Source: Adiantum capillus-veneris (taxonomy: Eukaryota > Streptophyta > Polypodiopsida > Polypodiales > Pteridaceae). From it: 64,000 nucleotides of DNA. The stretch covers positions 62,731,496-62,795,495 of the forward strand of contig CM043970.1 in assembly GCA_014529385.2 (NCBI GenBank), read 5' to 3'. The position numbers and the translations under genes are program-made. The notes under the pieces are model-generated. The model worked only from the letters and a program-made list of their open reading frames with translations. It ran no database searches and was not told the DNA's origin. How positions within the stretch are numbered: position 1 is the stretch's first letter; each line of letters opens with the position of its first letter. Of the stretch, positions 48,311-59,756 are shown piece after piece.

Positions 48311-48413
48311 ACCGGCTCTATAGTTTTTTGTAGGTCATAATCATAGTCAGGTTTACAATTCACGTGATCACGTGATTTTTTGTGTAAATACTAGAGTTAT
48401 TGACGTATTCACA

Positions 48414-48442
48414 CGATCGTGATTACGTTACTGAAATCCCTG
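48414..48442 (-). repeat. hAT right terminal inverted repeat
   Basis: Reverse complement CAGGGATTTCAGTAACGTAA. It is followed on + by AAGATGGC, the same eight bases that precede the left end. Confidence 0.87.
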
Positions 48443-50110
48443 AAGATGGCAAATCGCTGGAGGGAAGTCGGTAGAATGCCAAAAAGCCAGAAGTGTTTGT
48501 AAAAAATTGATGAGGGAAATCAAAGGTGCATACCAGCAGAAACGCCCTAGTGCAGTGACACTTCCAAAGCAGATTTCTGGCAGTCTCATTAGAATTAGAG
48601 CAACTGACGCAACAGGAGGAGCTAATGAGACACGTCGCAAGGAGAGTTCCAACTGGAAGAACTCTCAACAAACAATGCCAAAGAAACAAATGCTCGAGAA
48701 GAGGCAAGCGAGACTACCAGATTTCAGTAAGAGTATGTCTCCACCATTGATCAAATTTGTGCAAATCCCAGAGCGCATTGTAGTAACCAATCAGCCAAGA
48801 GTCTTGCATAAGAGAAGCATAGATATGGCGGTAGAAATCGCCTCAAAATGAGGTTCCCATAAATTCCAGTCCTGGATAAGACATCCATTGGCTAACGGCG
48901 GAATGGGGAGGAAAACATCCAACATATAGCGAATTAGGTTCCAAATCTGATGGTAATGTGGGCCCAATCCAAAATGTGCCATCGCTTGAGAAAAAGCAAG
49001 AAAATTCCCATATGAATCCACCACATCATCCACCATGCATATGCCACGACCAGAAAGGAAGTAGGCTTGGCGAGGTGACCTATCAATCAAGGTAAAAGAG
49101 ATCACCCTACTCCAATGAATGCTTTTCAAACACAACCAATTCCCATCTGATTGCTGCTTACTGCCTGTTGCCATGCCAAGAGAGATGACCCATAATGACT
49201 TTCCAAGCGGAGAGCCAACCAGAGGTGATCGAGCAACCAGAAATATGACCGACCATCTTGCCAAACACAATCTCCCAAAGGGAAGCCTGCCAATGACCAA
49301 AAGCAAAAGTGGTAACATGCCGACATAAATCAACAACCATAATTGTCCATGGTTGAGACTGCATCGCAAGAGTAGGCAATAACATAGCCTTCCTTGCCAA
49401 TGCATGGCGATGAAGGTCCAATATATTCAGCCCTCCAAGATGCTTTGGAGTGCAAAGTTTCTTCATTGCTAATAGATGGAGGCCTTTTTTATGAGAACTA
49501 GTGCGCCACAAGTGAGATACAATGCTAGACATACGCAATGAGAGGCGGGAGCAAGGCCAGTGTAACAAAGGCAAGTAAAATTGAACATACACCATCATGA
49601 TACTTTTCACAATACGAAGTTGAACATGTAGTGGCCATGTAGACAATTTTCAATAGTGCAGTTTAACATTCAATCGTTGCATGACCCATTCAATTTGTTG
49701 AGTATTAGTGACCTTGCCTGCTGATGGGATATCCTGAGTGCTTGACCACCACATGCGGATCGAGAATCTTGCCAAGCCACAAAAGAAGATGCCAGTCACA
49801 AACAGCAAGAGGCAAGAGGTTAGATTTCTGAAAGTTAACCTTAAGGCCTACTGCAAGGCCAAATGTATCCAATGCCTGCATAATTACACGTATATCGTCT
49901 TGGTTATTGCGGGGCATGAGCAACGAGTCATCAGCATAAGTTTGTCATGTGAAGTCTTTACCGTTGTTAATTACAACCCATGAAGATGAGCGAACGAAGT
50001 CAAGCGATCCAAATATAACAACAAAGGGTGAGTGGCAATGGCATCCAACAATGCGCTAAGTGGGAAACCCTATCTAATAGAGCATTCAGGGGCTAAGGAT
50101 CTGTCAACTC
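48443..50110 (-). pseudogene. LINE reverse transcriptase C-terminal part and zf-RVT
   Basis: Reading down the - strand: an RT stretch around SALLDAIATHPLLLYLDRL (about 50060-50000, the region of the PLSxxLF motif); the catalytic YADD box (TYADDSLLMPRN, about 49938); LDTFGLAVGLKVNFQKSNLL (to 49780); LHLLAMKKLCTPKHLGGLNI with DLHRHALARKAMLL (about 49490-49390); and the zinc-binding zf-RVT region CVSCSNSNETARNLLWKCHC at about 48600. Frames change several times. Endonuclease and the first half of RT are absent, as expected of a 5'-truncated copy. The segment ends exactly at the hAT right end and resumes at 4841. Confidence 0.9.
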
Positions 50111-50429
50111 TCCATCAAGGAGGCCTGAAGATATACTGTGAGCATACGCAACACACACACACACACACAAGATATCTACAACGACGCGGCATTCTCTTGC
50201 CTTCAGCATTGACAACTTCGACACATTTTGAATCAATGTCTCCTACTTGAACGAACTCCACAACAAAATAGAATAAGCTCCACATTATCAAGCTACATTG
50301 TTTTAGACAAAATTTCCTTTTTTGCAAGGTAATTTGTGACAAATTACGTGCTAAGCACTCAAAAATGAAAAAAATGGATCTCAATTAGAATAGAGATTAG
50401 AAAATCTTGAGCAATCCAACGAAATTAAA

Positions 50430-50515
50430 TACAAGGATATTTTCGAGGGTTTTGAAACTTGAGGGATATTTTGGGAATTTCCACAAATTAGAGGAGTATG
50501 TTGGTAATTTTCCTT
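50430..50515 (-). repeat. Dispersed repeat block A, inverted copy
   Basis: Reverse complement of 2283-2365: GGAAAATTACCAACATACTC and TTTGTGGAAATTCCCAAAAT. Confidence 0.75.
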
Positions 50516-50559
50516 ATAGTTTATCAATGACAGGCCTTTTGATTTTCTCACTTGTTCAC

Positions 50560-51200
50560 GTTGAATGTTAGCCTTAGAGTTGAGTTGGGTTAGTCATAGT
50601 TTCAGTGCCATGATTGAGACTTACATTAAATGTTATTTCAATTTTAAAATAGTAAATGGATCTTTTTATGTCACTTTCATTTCATATCATGACATGTCTT
50701 GACTTTTCTTGCATTCTATTGTTTTAGAATGTTAAAGTGAAACTTTACTTTCACTTCTATAAGTCTACTAAATCCTATGGATACATAGACACATATCCAT
50801 ATTAATGAAATCTTTTTTATTTCACATTTCATTTCACATCCTCACATGGCTTGACTTTTCTTACATTCTATAACTTAATTTTAGTCAATATTTTGGAACG
50901 TCTAGTTTATTAAGCGACCGTCGATTGAGTTTCCTTCCCACAAACAAGCAAACCAAAAAAACTAGCATAAATTTGAAATTTGCAAGATTTTTGAAATATT
51001 TTCTCACATATTTCACCAATTTTTCTTCCCTTTACCATGGTTTGCAACTAGCTAGTCTCCATTTTCAACCGACTCAAGGCTAAGCTGGGACAATGCTTTC
51101 TTGAACATTGATTCTACTTAAAACTCAACCCAGTGATTTTATCAAGTTCCAATTGTTTAAGAAAGCCATTGTGATTCTTTCATTTGTTTTTATAACAGAG
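50560..51200 (-). repeat. Inverted-repeat arm, right (block B)
   Basis: Reverse complement of about 2770-3365, sharing CTTAGAGTTGAGTTGG, TTGCATTCTATTGTTTTA, CTTCCCTTTACCATGGTTTG and CTTGAACATTGATTCTACTT. The pair brackets the LINE insertion. Confidence 0.85.
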
Positions 51201-51349
51201 GAGCATTTTCGTGACCATGGGTGGCCCTCATTTAATTGCCAAAGTAGGTGACCACAATACCGCAAAGAGCCCAACGCACTTTGATTTATGTCATTTCTCT
51301 TTGAGAAATGTGAATGCAAGGTTTCCAATTGAAAATATGTTCACCTCTC

Positions 51350-51355
<6 letters not shown>

Positions 51356-51392
<37 letters not shown>
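51356..51392. repeat. (CT)n microsatellite
   Basis: About 37 bases of CT. Confidence 0.95.
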
Positions 51393-51398
<6 letters not shown>

Positions 51399-53030
51399 AC
51401 ACACAAGTCTGAAAAACCTCCTACAACTGTGTAGCTCCATGCTTGCTTCTTTGACTGAAATTTTGTGTGATGTCCACCTCATGAGATAGATGGGCCTTTC
51501 CTTTTTGAACACAAAAGTATTCCCTCTTCATGCGTCGTCCCTCTCATGCTGCCACAACTTGACACCAAGCTAACTGTCCTCCTCTCCTATCTACGCCCAA
51601 AATCCTCTACACCTACCAGTTGGGCCTGTCTCCGCTACTTTATCACTTCCTTTTGCTATCATCAACTAAGCTTAAAGGATCTTTGTAGATTCTAGATCAA
51701 AAGAAATGGGTTCTGGCCAAAAATAGCTACCATCATTGCTCCATCTTGATTTCTTAAGGTGGAATCTTATGAGATTCCTTTACCCCTTCTCCCGTAGTAG
51801 ACACACAAGCCAACCGAAAGCACCACCACAATAGGCGAAGGTCAAACCTTGGTGCACGGAATCCCAAGCCTTCTATGCTAACCACAGAACCTCTAGGCTG
51901 CTCGTCGAAAGTGCGATGCGTTCATTTTTTTTAAACGAACTGTGTGCATCCTACTCCGTCATTAAACTAGCATGCACAAGTGTGTCAACACTTGTCTCGC
52001 CACTCGCAACCTCCCGACCCCTTGGCTGGCATCGCATCTGGTGCCTTCGAAGAGCTTGCGCTTATTGCCACCGTCCCTGCTCCCCTCGCACGGTGCTATT
52101 CACCCTCTCTTCCACCACCTGTCACTAGAGCCATGCTTTTGCTTGCTCGATTGCCAAGGGATCTTCCTAGATTTGCTTGAAAGCAGCATTCCCCAAATCG
52201 TACCGACATACTAGCTACATCCAAAATGCAAGCAGCACCATAGTTGCCAAGAATGATATCGTTCAGCATTAAAAGGCACAGGGTAGTTAATAAATCTTAA
52301 ACGGTGGGATCTATGAGAATGGTCTGAATACACATATCATGAGAGTCATCACTCCATCAAATTTTGTGACCTCGGATAGTTGTCGTATGCGTTCATATCC
52401 ACATATCTTGTTGTTTGGCCATTTGTTCATAGGACATTCACATGTGTGGCGCATAGGGTATAAGGCTTCCATGGCGGAGGATTGGGTTGAGACCTCTAGG
52501 TAATGAGAAGAATTGATTTTTTCTTTTTTTGAATCTTCTTGAGATTCGCATACACTTTTCCACCAGTCCCATGACAGGCTCTTCATCAAAGACCCCATGC
52601 CACTTAGTGTCTAGAAATGATACCTTCCCAGTAACCATGACAATTGAGTTTCTATGCTGGCATTGTGCATTCAACTAATGGTTTTAAACAAAAACTTTCA
52701 TCCCACTCTCAACATTTGTGCACCACCACCACGGCTTCAATTTTGACTAGCTAATCGTCTCACGACTACGGCTCAAAGCGTGTACGGCTTGCACATGATT
52801 GGATTGCGGCTTCTTGTGCCAATGCCCTCCCCTTTTCTTTCTTCACATATATGCCCTCAAGCCTCTTTTCCTTTCCCAAAAGCAAAGCATCTATCGTTGA
52901 TTCCCCTCAAAGAACCAATCCCAGAATCCCTGTCATCTACTCAAGTTATTTCTCCCTAATCAAATTATTGTGGCCAATTCAAAATCTTGTGAGGTTCCTT
53001 GCATCAAATACACTAGAGCCATTAGTCCCC
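51393..53030. other. No recognised gene
   Basis: Two overlapping - strand frames at 52674-52311 read HRNSIVMVTGKVSFLDTKWH and EALYPMRHTCECPMNKWPNN. They look somewhat protein-like, but I do not recognise a family and both are short. The rest has no coding or repeat signal. Confidence 0.4.
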
Positions 53031-53244
53031 TACACATTAGGAAACCCTTGAAGTGCACAACAGAAGTGTGGAATCACGTGCTTTGAGATGGAGAAGAAGA
53101 AGAAGAAGAGACACACAGATATGGTGGACTTCTATCACAATCGTGACTAGGGTTTGAGAGTCCTTCCTAGTTAAAGGAGAAAGAATGAATGGTGTTCGGC
53201 CACGCACATACTTGGGACTGGCACATTGGGATTTATCACCCCAA
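53030..53244 (-). repeat. Probable 3' LTR portion of a copia element
   Basis: Read on -, the purine-rich TTTAAGTGGGAGATTTTTGG (about 53262-53243) has the form of the copia polypurine tract and LTR start, AAGTGGGAGATTGTTGG. The sequence below it would be the LTR. Its far end was not located and no 5' partner was found. Confidence 0.5.
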
Positions 53245-55740
53245 AAATCTCCCACTTAAAGGGCAATGAGCCTCTAAGAAATGTGATGGTAATGTATATA
53301 CACATACAGAGTAAGAACAACCACTTACCCAATGCCCATCAAAGTTTGACAGTGTGCAAACCACTCTAAAGGAGTCTCTTTGGTAAGAAGATACTTCACA
53401 TCCAAATGCTTTCTCTTTGCATGAAATACCGAGTTCTTTGCAAATTGTATAGCACACTAGCTATCACAATGTAACACTTGCATCTCAACATTGATCCCCA
53501 AGTCTCCCACCAGAGGATCCTAGCCATATAGATTCCTTGCAAGCCATTGATATTGCAACATACATAGCTTCCATGGTAGACAGGGTGACAAATCTTGCAA
53601 ATGAGATCGCCATGAAACTACACCTCTAGTGCATGTGAAAACATAGTCTGAAGTGGATCATCTTTTGTCCCTATATCCTACATAATCAACATCCATGTAG
53701 CCCATTAATATGCTTCTTGACTTCCAGAACAAACACACATGTCCTCTGTACTATTCAAGTATTTCATAACCCCTTTCACTGCCTCCCAATGTATTGCTAT
53801 CCACTAGTATCCACTCCCACTTCAAAAGAAATGTCTGAATGCATGGCAATCATATCATACATTGAAACTCAAATTGCAGATGAATAAGGAACCATAGCCA
53901 TTTCAACCTTCTTCTCATCAAAACTATCGTAGTTTCACATATGGAGGCAATGGAGTATTCAATACCTTCCCCCTCTCCCTATCAAAATGCTTGAGCACTT
54001 TTAATTTAGTGTACTCTGAATGAGACAAATAAAGAAACTTCTCATATATGTCTTGATGGTTTCACACACCAAGTATATAGCTTGCCTCATCCATGTCTCT
54101 CATTTCAAAGTTTTCATGTAGCTTTCACTTCAAGGATAAAATCTCATCACTATTCTTTTTGGGAAAACATGTCAACCGCATAAAGGATTAAAATCAGTAA
54201 ACTACCATCTTTATCTTGCTTAGTGTAAAGACAATTATCCACATCACTCCTTCTATAACCCTGAGAGAGTTAAAATGAGTGGAATTTATTACACCACTCC
54301 CTTGGTGCTTGGTGCTTGTTTTAAACCATAAATGCTCCTTTTTAACTTACACACCAAATCCTCCTTGCCCTTTCAACTAATCCTTTTGGTTACTATGTAT
54401 ATACTTCTTCATGAAGATACCACTTCCTTGGTGCTTGGTGCTTTTTTTAAACCATAAATGCTCCCTTTTAACTTACACACCAAACCCTCCTTTCCCTTTC
54501 AACTAATCCTTTTGGTTATTGCGTATAGACTTCTTCATGAAGATACCACTCCCTTGGTGCTTGTTTCAAACCGTAAAGGCTCATCTTTAACTTACACACC
54601 ATATCCTCCTTGTCCTTCTCAACGAATCCTTTTGGCTACTGCACATAGACTTCTTCATGAAGATCACCATGCAAGAACATTGTCTTGACATCCATAAGTA
54701 CAAGTTCCATGCCCTCTGAAGCAACCAATGCAAGTAAACACCACAAGGTAGTCATCTTGGCAATTGGAGAGAAAATATCATCAAAGTCAATGCCCTACTT
54801 CTGCATAAACCCTCTAGAAACAAGTCGTGCCTTGTACTTTGGTTTCTCGTCATGAGTTGTGATCTTCACTTTGTACACCCATTTGCATGGTAATGCCTTC
54901 TTAACCTTAGGCAACAGAACTGAATTCCAAGTTTGATTCTTATCAAGCGAGTCCGTTTATGAGTGCTTGTCTTTCTCCCACTTCACCTTGTCTTCCATTG
55001 GCATGGCTTCCTTATAGTAAGAGGTAAACATGCAGGTCAACATGACATGACCTAGAGATGGAACATATTTGTCAGGAGATTGTGAGACCCACGTAGACCT
55101 CCTTAAAGTAGGTTGGGCCTCTCCGTTCTTCTCTTTATGGAAGTAAATGTCATTATTGTAAATAATCTTCCTAGCCTCTAGGTCCCACAACCGAAGTCCC
55201 ATCTTGCCAAGTGAATGATAGCCAAGAATTATTTATCATGAAATTATTTGGGAACATGACCATAAGCTTCACAGCCAAAGAATCTAAGATTCTTGGAAGA
55301 AGGTGGATTTCCTAACCAAGCCTCTTTAGAAACCTTATTATCCAAGGCCTTATTGGGAGACCTATTGATAAGATGGATTGCTTTTGCTAGGGTTTCTGTC
55401 CAAAATCCATTAGGCAATTCAACATTGGACAACAAATTGCGTACTTTTTCTTGAATAGTACGGCTCATCATCTTTACAATACCACTTTGTCGAGAATTAG
55501 AGCCTTTCAAATCACAACGTTCTTAAAATTCTTTAGAGATGTACTCGCCGCCATTACCTTGACCTTCTTACATTAAGAACCTTGTTCTTTCTTATGAGAG
55601 AATAAGCCCAAAGATTTATTGAAAAGTCATCTACGAATGTGACAAAATAAGATGTTCCCCATGGAAATTGTAAGCATGGGCCCACAACTAATATACACTC
55701 CACCCCTGTGGTGGAAGACGACGTACAATTTTGCAAACAT
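53245..55740 (-). pseudogene. Copia pol: integrase, reverse transcriptase and RNase H (fragment 1)
   Basis: Domains in order on -: integrase core from about 55720 (TSYFVTFVDDFSINLWAY); integrase end 55510-55244 (NSRQSGIVKMMSRTIQEKVR, PNGFWTETLAKAIHLINRSP, FFGCEAYGHVPK); the linker RLWDLEARKIIYNNDIYFHK and STWVSQSPDKYV (55202-55060); RT start at about 54950-54700 (NQTWNS, ALPCKWVYKVKITTHDEKPK, LMDVKTMFLHGDLHEEVYVQ); and RNase H end at about 53590-53400 (EAMYVAISMACKESIWLGSS). Stops and frameshifts are frequent. The part of RT after YGLKQAP is distorted by a triplicated segment. Confidence 0.9.
54291..54665 (-). repeat. Tandem triplication (120-126 bases) within the copia RT
   Basis: Three direct copies share CTTCTTCATGAAGAT, AACTAATCCTTTTGGYTA, CTTACACACCAAAYCCTCCT and CCATAAATGCTCC. 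The shared end point lies at 54414, 54540 and 54660. On - each encodes the region HEEVYVQ...PKGFV...KEDLVCKLK...IYGLKQAP of copia RT. Confidence 0.92.
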
Positions 55741-56470
55741 GATCTCCAGCAAAAAGAAATGCGTAGCCAATCATGGATCTTTGACTATCGACACAATCTG
55801 CATTATCCGCATAGGAGTAACCCACAATGGATGCATCATTGTTCCCAAAATGTAAGTACTTTCTTGCTATACCGTTGAGGTATTTCAAAATATGCTTCAC
55901 TACTTCCTAGTGCTTTCTACCAGGATTTTCCATAAATCTGCTAACCACTCCTACTGCAAATGCAATGTCCGATCTTGTGGCTACCATGAAAATCATGAGA
56001 CTGCCTGCTATTGAAGAATGAGGAACTTTTTTCCATTTTCCATTTTTCAGCATCAGACTTGGGAGCATCATTATTGCTAAATTTTTCATATGCTTGATTG
56101 GGATACTCAATGTATTATTTACCTTTTTCATATTGAAACGTTGCAAGACCTTATTTATTTTCCTAATGTAACTCCAATATTCCAGCTTACGACCCCTCTT
56201 TATATGCATACCAAGAAAATGATTGTCATAACCCAAAACTTTCATAGCAAAATGGGTGCTTAATGACTCCTTCAAAATAGAAATCTCATCTTTGGACTTC
56301 CCAACAATTAGCGTATTATTGACATAGAGAATCAAGATGATCATTGAACCATCGTTAAGATTCCGTGTAAACAAGCAGTGATCTTTTTGGCTCTTAAGAT
56401 ACCTTTGGGACTGGATATACTTATCAAATTTCTGGTACCACTACCTTGAGCCTTGCTTGAGGACATACAA
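55690..56470 (-). pseudogene. Copia RT and RNase H fragment 2, joined to fragment 1
   Basis: Reading down -: YVLKQGSR and WYQKFDKYIQSQRYLKSQKD (56450-56390), then MIILILYVNNTLIVGKSKDE. The RT catalytic YVDD is replaced by YVNN. Then come FAMKVLGYDNHFLGMHIKRG, VATRSDIAFAVGVVSRFMEN (to 55907), and the RNase H stretch ILKYLNGIARKYLHFGNNDA and YADNADCVDSQRSMIGYAFL (55900-55740). It then runs directly into integrase sequence of fragment 1 at about 55715-55740. RNase H followed by integrase is not a copia order, so two copies have been joined. Confidence 0.9.
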
Positions 56471-56625
56471 CGGCTTGTAAGATGGGAGATTTTTCCTAGA
56501 GTCACTAGACTATGAGTCACTAAGAGAAGAGGTAAAAGTATCCCACATGTAGTGGTGCAAGGTTGTAGAGCTACTTAAATCTCATTTCATGAATAAACAA
56601 ATCCATTCCATGTTTGCACTACATG

Positions 56626-56838
56626 TCTCTTGTTTATGGTGAGCTTGTGATGGGTTAGCAAACTACTCAAGATTGTGTTTATGAGTACAAGTTAATCTAT
56701 CTTGCGACCTAATTTTCTTGAGAAACAAGCTAGCCTACACACACTCACTTATACATTATGTTTGTCTTTCATCTCTTGTTTATGGTGAGCTTGTGATGGG
56801 TTAGCAAAGTACTCAAGATCGTGTTTATGAGCCCAAGT
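56626..56838 (+). repeat. Two direct repeats of about 70 bases, 146 bases apart
   Basis: TCTCTTGTTTATGGTGAGCT, GTGATGGGTTAGCAAA and TACTCAAGAT occur at 56626-56695 and 56772-56838. A hAT-type end starts exactly at the end of copy 2. Confidence 0.9.
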
Positions 56839-57190
56839 CAGGGATTTCATTAACATGATCACAAATACGTGAACACGTTAATAATGTTGATGATCACCTT
56901 TCAAAACGTGATCACCTTAAATATTCACATGACTTCTCCTTAGCCTATAGAAATTGTCCAATTCAATAAGCCCGCTTGGATTTTTTCATTTCCTAGCAAG
57001 CCCGGTTTAGGGTTCACATAGATTCATAAGCGCATTAGGAAGAACACATAACTTGGTGGGGTTTTGGTGGGTTGCCAAGTCACCGCTTACTAGCTTTTTT
57101 GTGATCATGTTAATTGTGATTATGTGAATGTGATAATAAAAATTGTGATCACAAGAAATTTCACATGATCACATTGTCGTGCCGCTTTGT
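56839..57190 (+). mobile_element. hAT end or non-autonomous hAT remnant
   Basis: CAGGGATTTCATTAACATGA begins at 56839 and shares its first nine bases with the two ends of the large hAT. AAGCCCG-type GC-rich motifs follow 130-170 bases inside, and many GTGATCA/TGATCAC motifs lie to 57185. No matching AAATCCCTG end or copy of the flanking octamer GCCCAAGT was found on the right, so the element is incomplete or its right end has decayed. Confidence 0.65.
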
Positions 57191-58286
57191 GAACACAAGA
57201 TGAAAACCAAAGTTTTGTTTGTATTTTTGAACTTTGACAAATTTATGTTAGAATTGCTTATGGAATCAAATTGATAGGAATGTTTTCTGAGAACTAGAAG
57301 TGCTTCAAAGTGGGCCAATTGGGGTTCACAGGTGAATATTGTATGAAGTGCTGGTTTTCTACTTGAAAAGATAGAGCTTGAAGTGATAACTAAACTGGTC
57401 CAGACGGCTCATCAAACGAAGCCCCCCGTGAGAAATTATCGCAATTTAAAACTAGAAGTGGTTGTAGATCTTAGACAAACGTGGAAGATGTAAACATAGG
57501 GCTCAAAATTATGGAGCCTATAAGTCTTTTCATATCGACAACTCGAGTCTTAGAGGCCATGTTTTAGAGCTATGAAGTTTTGAAAGGGGCCGATTTTGAG
57601 CCAATTTTCGTGCTTAGGAATGCGTTCCGTTTGGTATCTTTTGGGCCGTGACAGAGTTCAAGAAGGAAGGCCACATCATGTGCAGTTGGCAAGAGGTGAC
57701 GTTTGTCGATCAGATTCCCATTGGGAGAGATATGGCAAGTCAAAGTTGGTAATAGGTTCTAAAGGGAGGGTGCCAGGTTCTTTTTTTGTTTTTCTTGCGC
57801 CTCGGATCAAGGTCTCAGAGAAATCAAAATGTGATAGGAACCATGGGACTTCGCGTGGGCAGTCGGGAGTCTCGATCAAGTTTTTTGGCACGGCAATTGG
57901 GCAAGTGGGTTGGAAATTGAAACTATTTGAATTTAGGAGGCCAAAAGGGATTTTCCTTGGGGGTATTGGAGTTTTTTTTTTGAATATTGAAGGCTCTTGA
58001 GCCAGAGGCCACCACATGTCACTGCAATAAACCCATACGTGGGTGCTTCAACTTGGAAATTATGGTATATATACGATAATGTGAGCCATATGCTTGTATC
58101 AACATGAGAGAGTGCTCTCTCCATGCGTGGTCTATAGTGGGAGCTTGTCATGGATTCTTGAGAGTCAGACGCTTATAACATCAGCTGCATCATCGTTGAT
58201 GTCATTGCCTATGTCATCACCTGCATCATCACCTCTGATATTGCCTGCATCGCTCGCATCATCACCAGAAGACTCTATAATAATCT

Positions 58287-58500
58287 GGAAGGATGTAGAA
58301 GATTGTAGAAGTACGTATCAAGGAGATTCTAGAAGCGTGGAGAATTTTTTGAAACAATCTATAAGTTTTTGGAAAGCTCTAGAAAGTTGAAGAAGGATCT
58401 AGAAGGTTCTAGAAGAACTAGAAGGAACAAGAAGGTTATAGAAGATTCTAACCTCCTCAGAAGAACCTAGAAAGTTCTAACCTTCTCAAGTAACCTCTTC
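58287..58500 (+). promoter_or_regulatory. Heat-shock-element cluster in LTR U3
   Basis: GAAGGTTCTAGAA at 58402-58414 is a perfect three-unit heat-shock element (GAAnnTTCnnGAA). TTCTAGAA also occurs at 58328-58335, and many further GAA/TTC units at about five-base spacing surround them. The cluster ends within some 100 bases of the TATA box. Heat activation is inferred from the motif; the copia element ONSEN of Arabidopsis is the known example of such an LTR. Confidence 0.7.
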
Positions 58501-58509
58501 AAGCACTAG

Positions 58510-58517
58510 TATAAATA
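58510..58517 (+). promoter_or_regulatory. TATA box of the gypsy LTR
   Basis: TATAAATA followed by GGGG. The expected transcription start near 58540 is where the copia element begins, so the insertion separates this promoter from its gag gene. Confidence 0.7.
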
Positions 58518-58535
58518 GGGGTCTTGGGCCACAAG

Positions 58536-58949
<414 letters not shown>

Positions 58950-58960
58950 ATCCTCCCCTT
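58950..58960 (-). other. Polypurine tract of the copia element
   Basis: Read on -, AAGGGGAGGAT directly precedes the LTR start TGTTGAGATAGG. Confidence 0.85.
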
Positions 58961-59100
58961 AGGCATGGACTTTACTGAATGAAGATGGATCGACACCTAA
59001 AGTCACACAGGCTAATAGTCACACAGACTGAGTGGTCTCGTCATATGGTGTCACACAAACTAAGAAATACTCCCCTTAAACAAAGAAGGTGGAAGATCAT

Positions 59101-59756
59101 TTATAGTACATCAGTATACTCGCAAAAGTAGTTGGGGATGGTACACAAATGGAGACAATTCTCTAGCTGTTGAGCTGCATCTCCGTCCTCTTCTTCTACA
59201 AGATTGACTCTACTTTTGTCTTTGTTGCTACTTCCTTGGCATTTTGATGGTGGATGACCTTTGATGCCGCAATAGCTACAATACTTGTTCTTGTAGTAGT
59301 CCTTGGAGAAGTGTCCAAGCTTGCCACACTCATAAAACTTCTTGTTATTTAATATAGGTGATGATGATGATGCCCTCGATGATGATGATGTAAAATAAGC
59401 TCCTCCACTAATTCAGATTTCTTCTTATTTTTCTTTTCTTCCTCATGGATTGCCCTTGTAACATATTGTAGAGAAAGTATGGGTTCCTTTTTCTCTAAGA
59501 ATGTGATTATGTTGTCAAAACCTTCAAGTAGAGCACTCAGGAGCACAGCGGCATGATCTTCTTCCGAGACTTGGCACTGAATGTAACTCATCTGCATGAT
59601 TATGCTCATTAGTCTATTAACGAGGCTTGAAACATCCTCCTCTTGAAGCATAGTAAGTTTATAAAGATTTTTCTTTAAGCTAATCTTACTTTGCTTTTTT
59701 TTAGCACCAAAGTTGTGTTCCATAATATCCCATGCTTGGATTGCAGTGGTGCACAG
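59101..59756 (-). pseudogene. Copia gag, C-terminal part with zinc knuckles
   Basis: On -, it begins in the TSD region with CTTAIQAWDIMEHNFG, then KISLKKNLYKLTMLQEEDVS and AVLLSALLEGFDNIITFLEK, the usual gag (UBN2-type) helices. After a one-base shift near 59400 come two zinc knuckles: ECGKLGHFSKDY, with its outer Cys replaced by Tyr, and CSYCGIKGHPPSKC, a perfect CX2CX4HX4C. It ends in VNLVEEEDGDAAQQLE and a TAA at 59101. Gag would coat the element RNA. Confidence 0.9.

Larger units (their letters stand above)
57280..58535 (+). repeat. U3 part of the 5' LTR of a + strand gypsy element
   Basis: About 57390-57930 is a diverged relative of the LTR family at 8456, 35334 and 39475 (TGGTCCAGACGGCTCATCAA, AATTATGGAGCCTATAAGTC in the same order). 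It continues through a heat-shock-element cluster and a TATA box. The copia element at 58536 interrupts it, and the LTR resumes at 62902. The LTR start was not fixed. Confidence 0.6.

Noticed and set aside
48507-48851. Open frame on + inside the LINE
   Set aside because: The opposite strand carries the zf-RVT region (NETARNLLWKCHC), so this is a shadow.
51916-52214. Overlapping + strand frames as a host gene
   Set aside because: Three frames are open over the same short stretch, with no recognisable motif and no splice or promoter support.
56839-57190. A complete short hAT element
   Set aside because: No matching right end or copy of GCCCAAGT was found, so only one end can be claimed.
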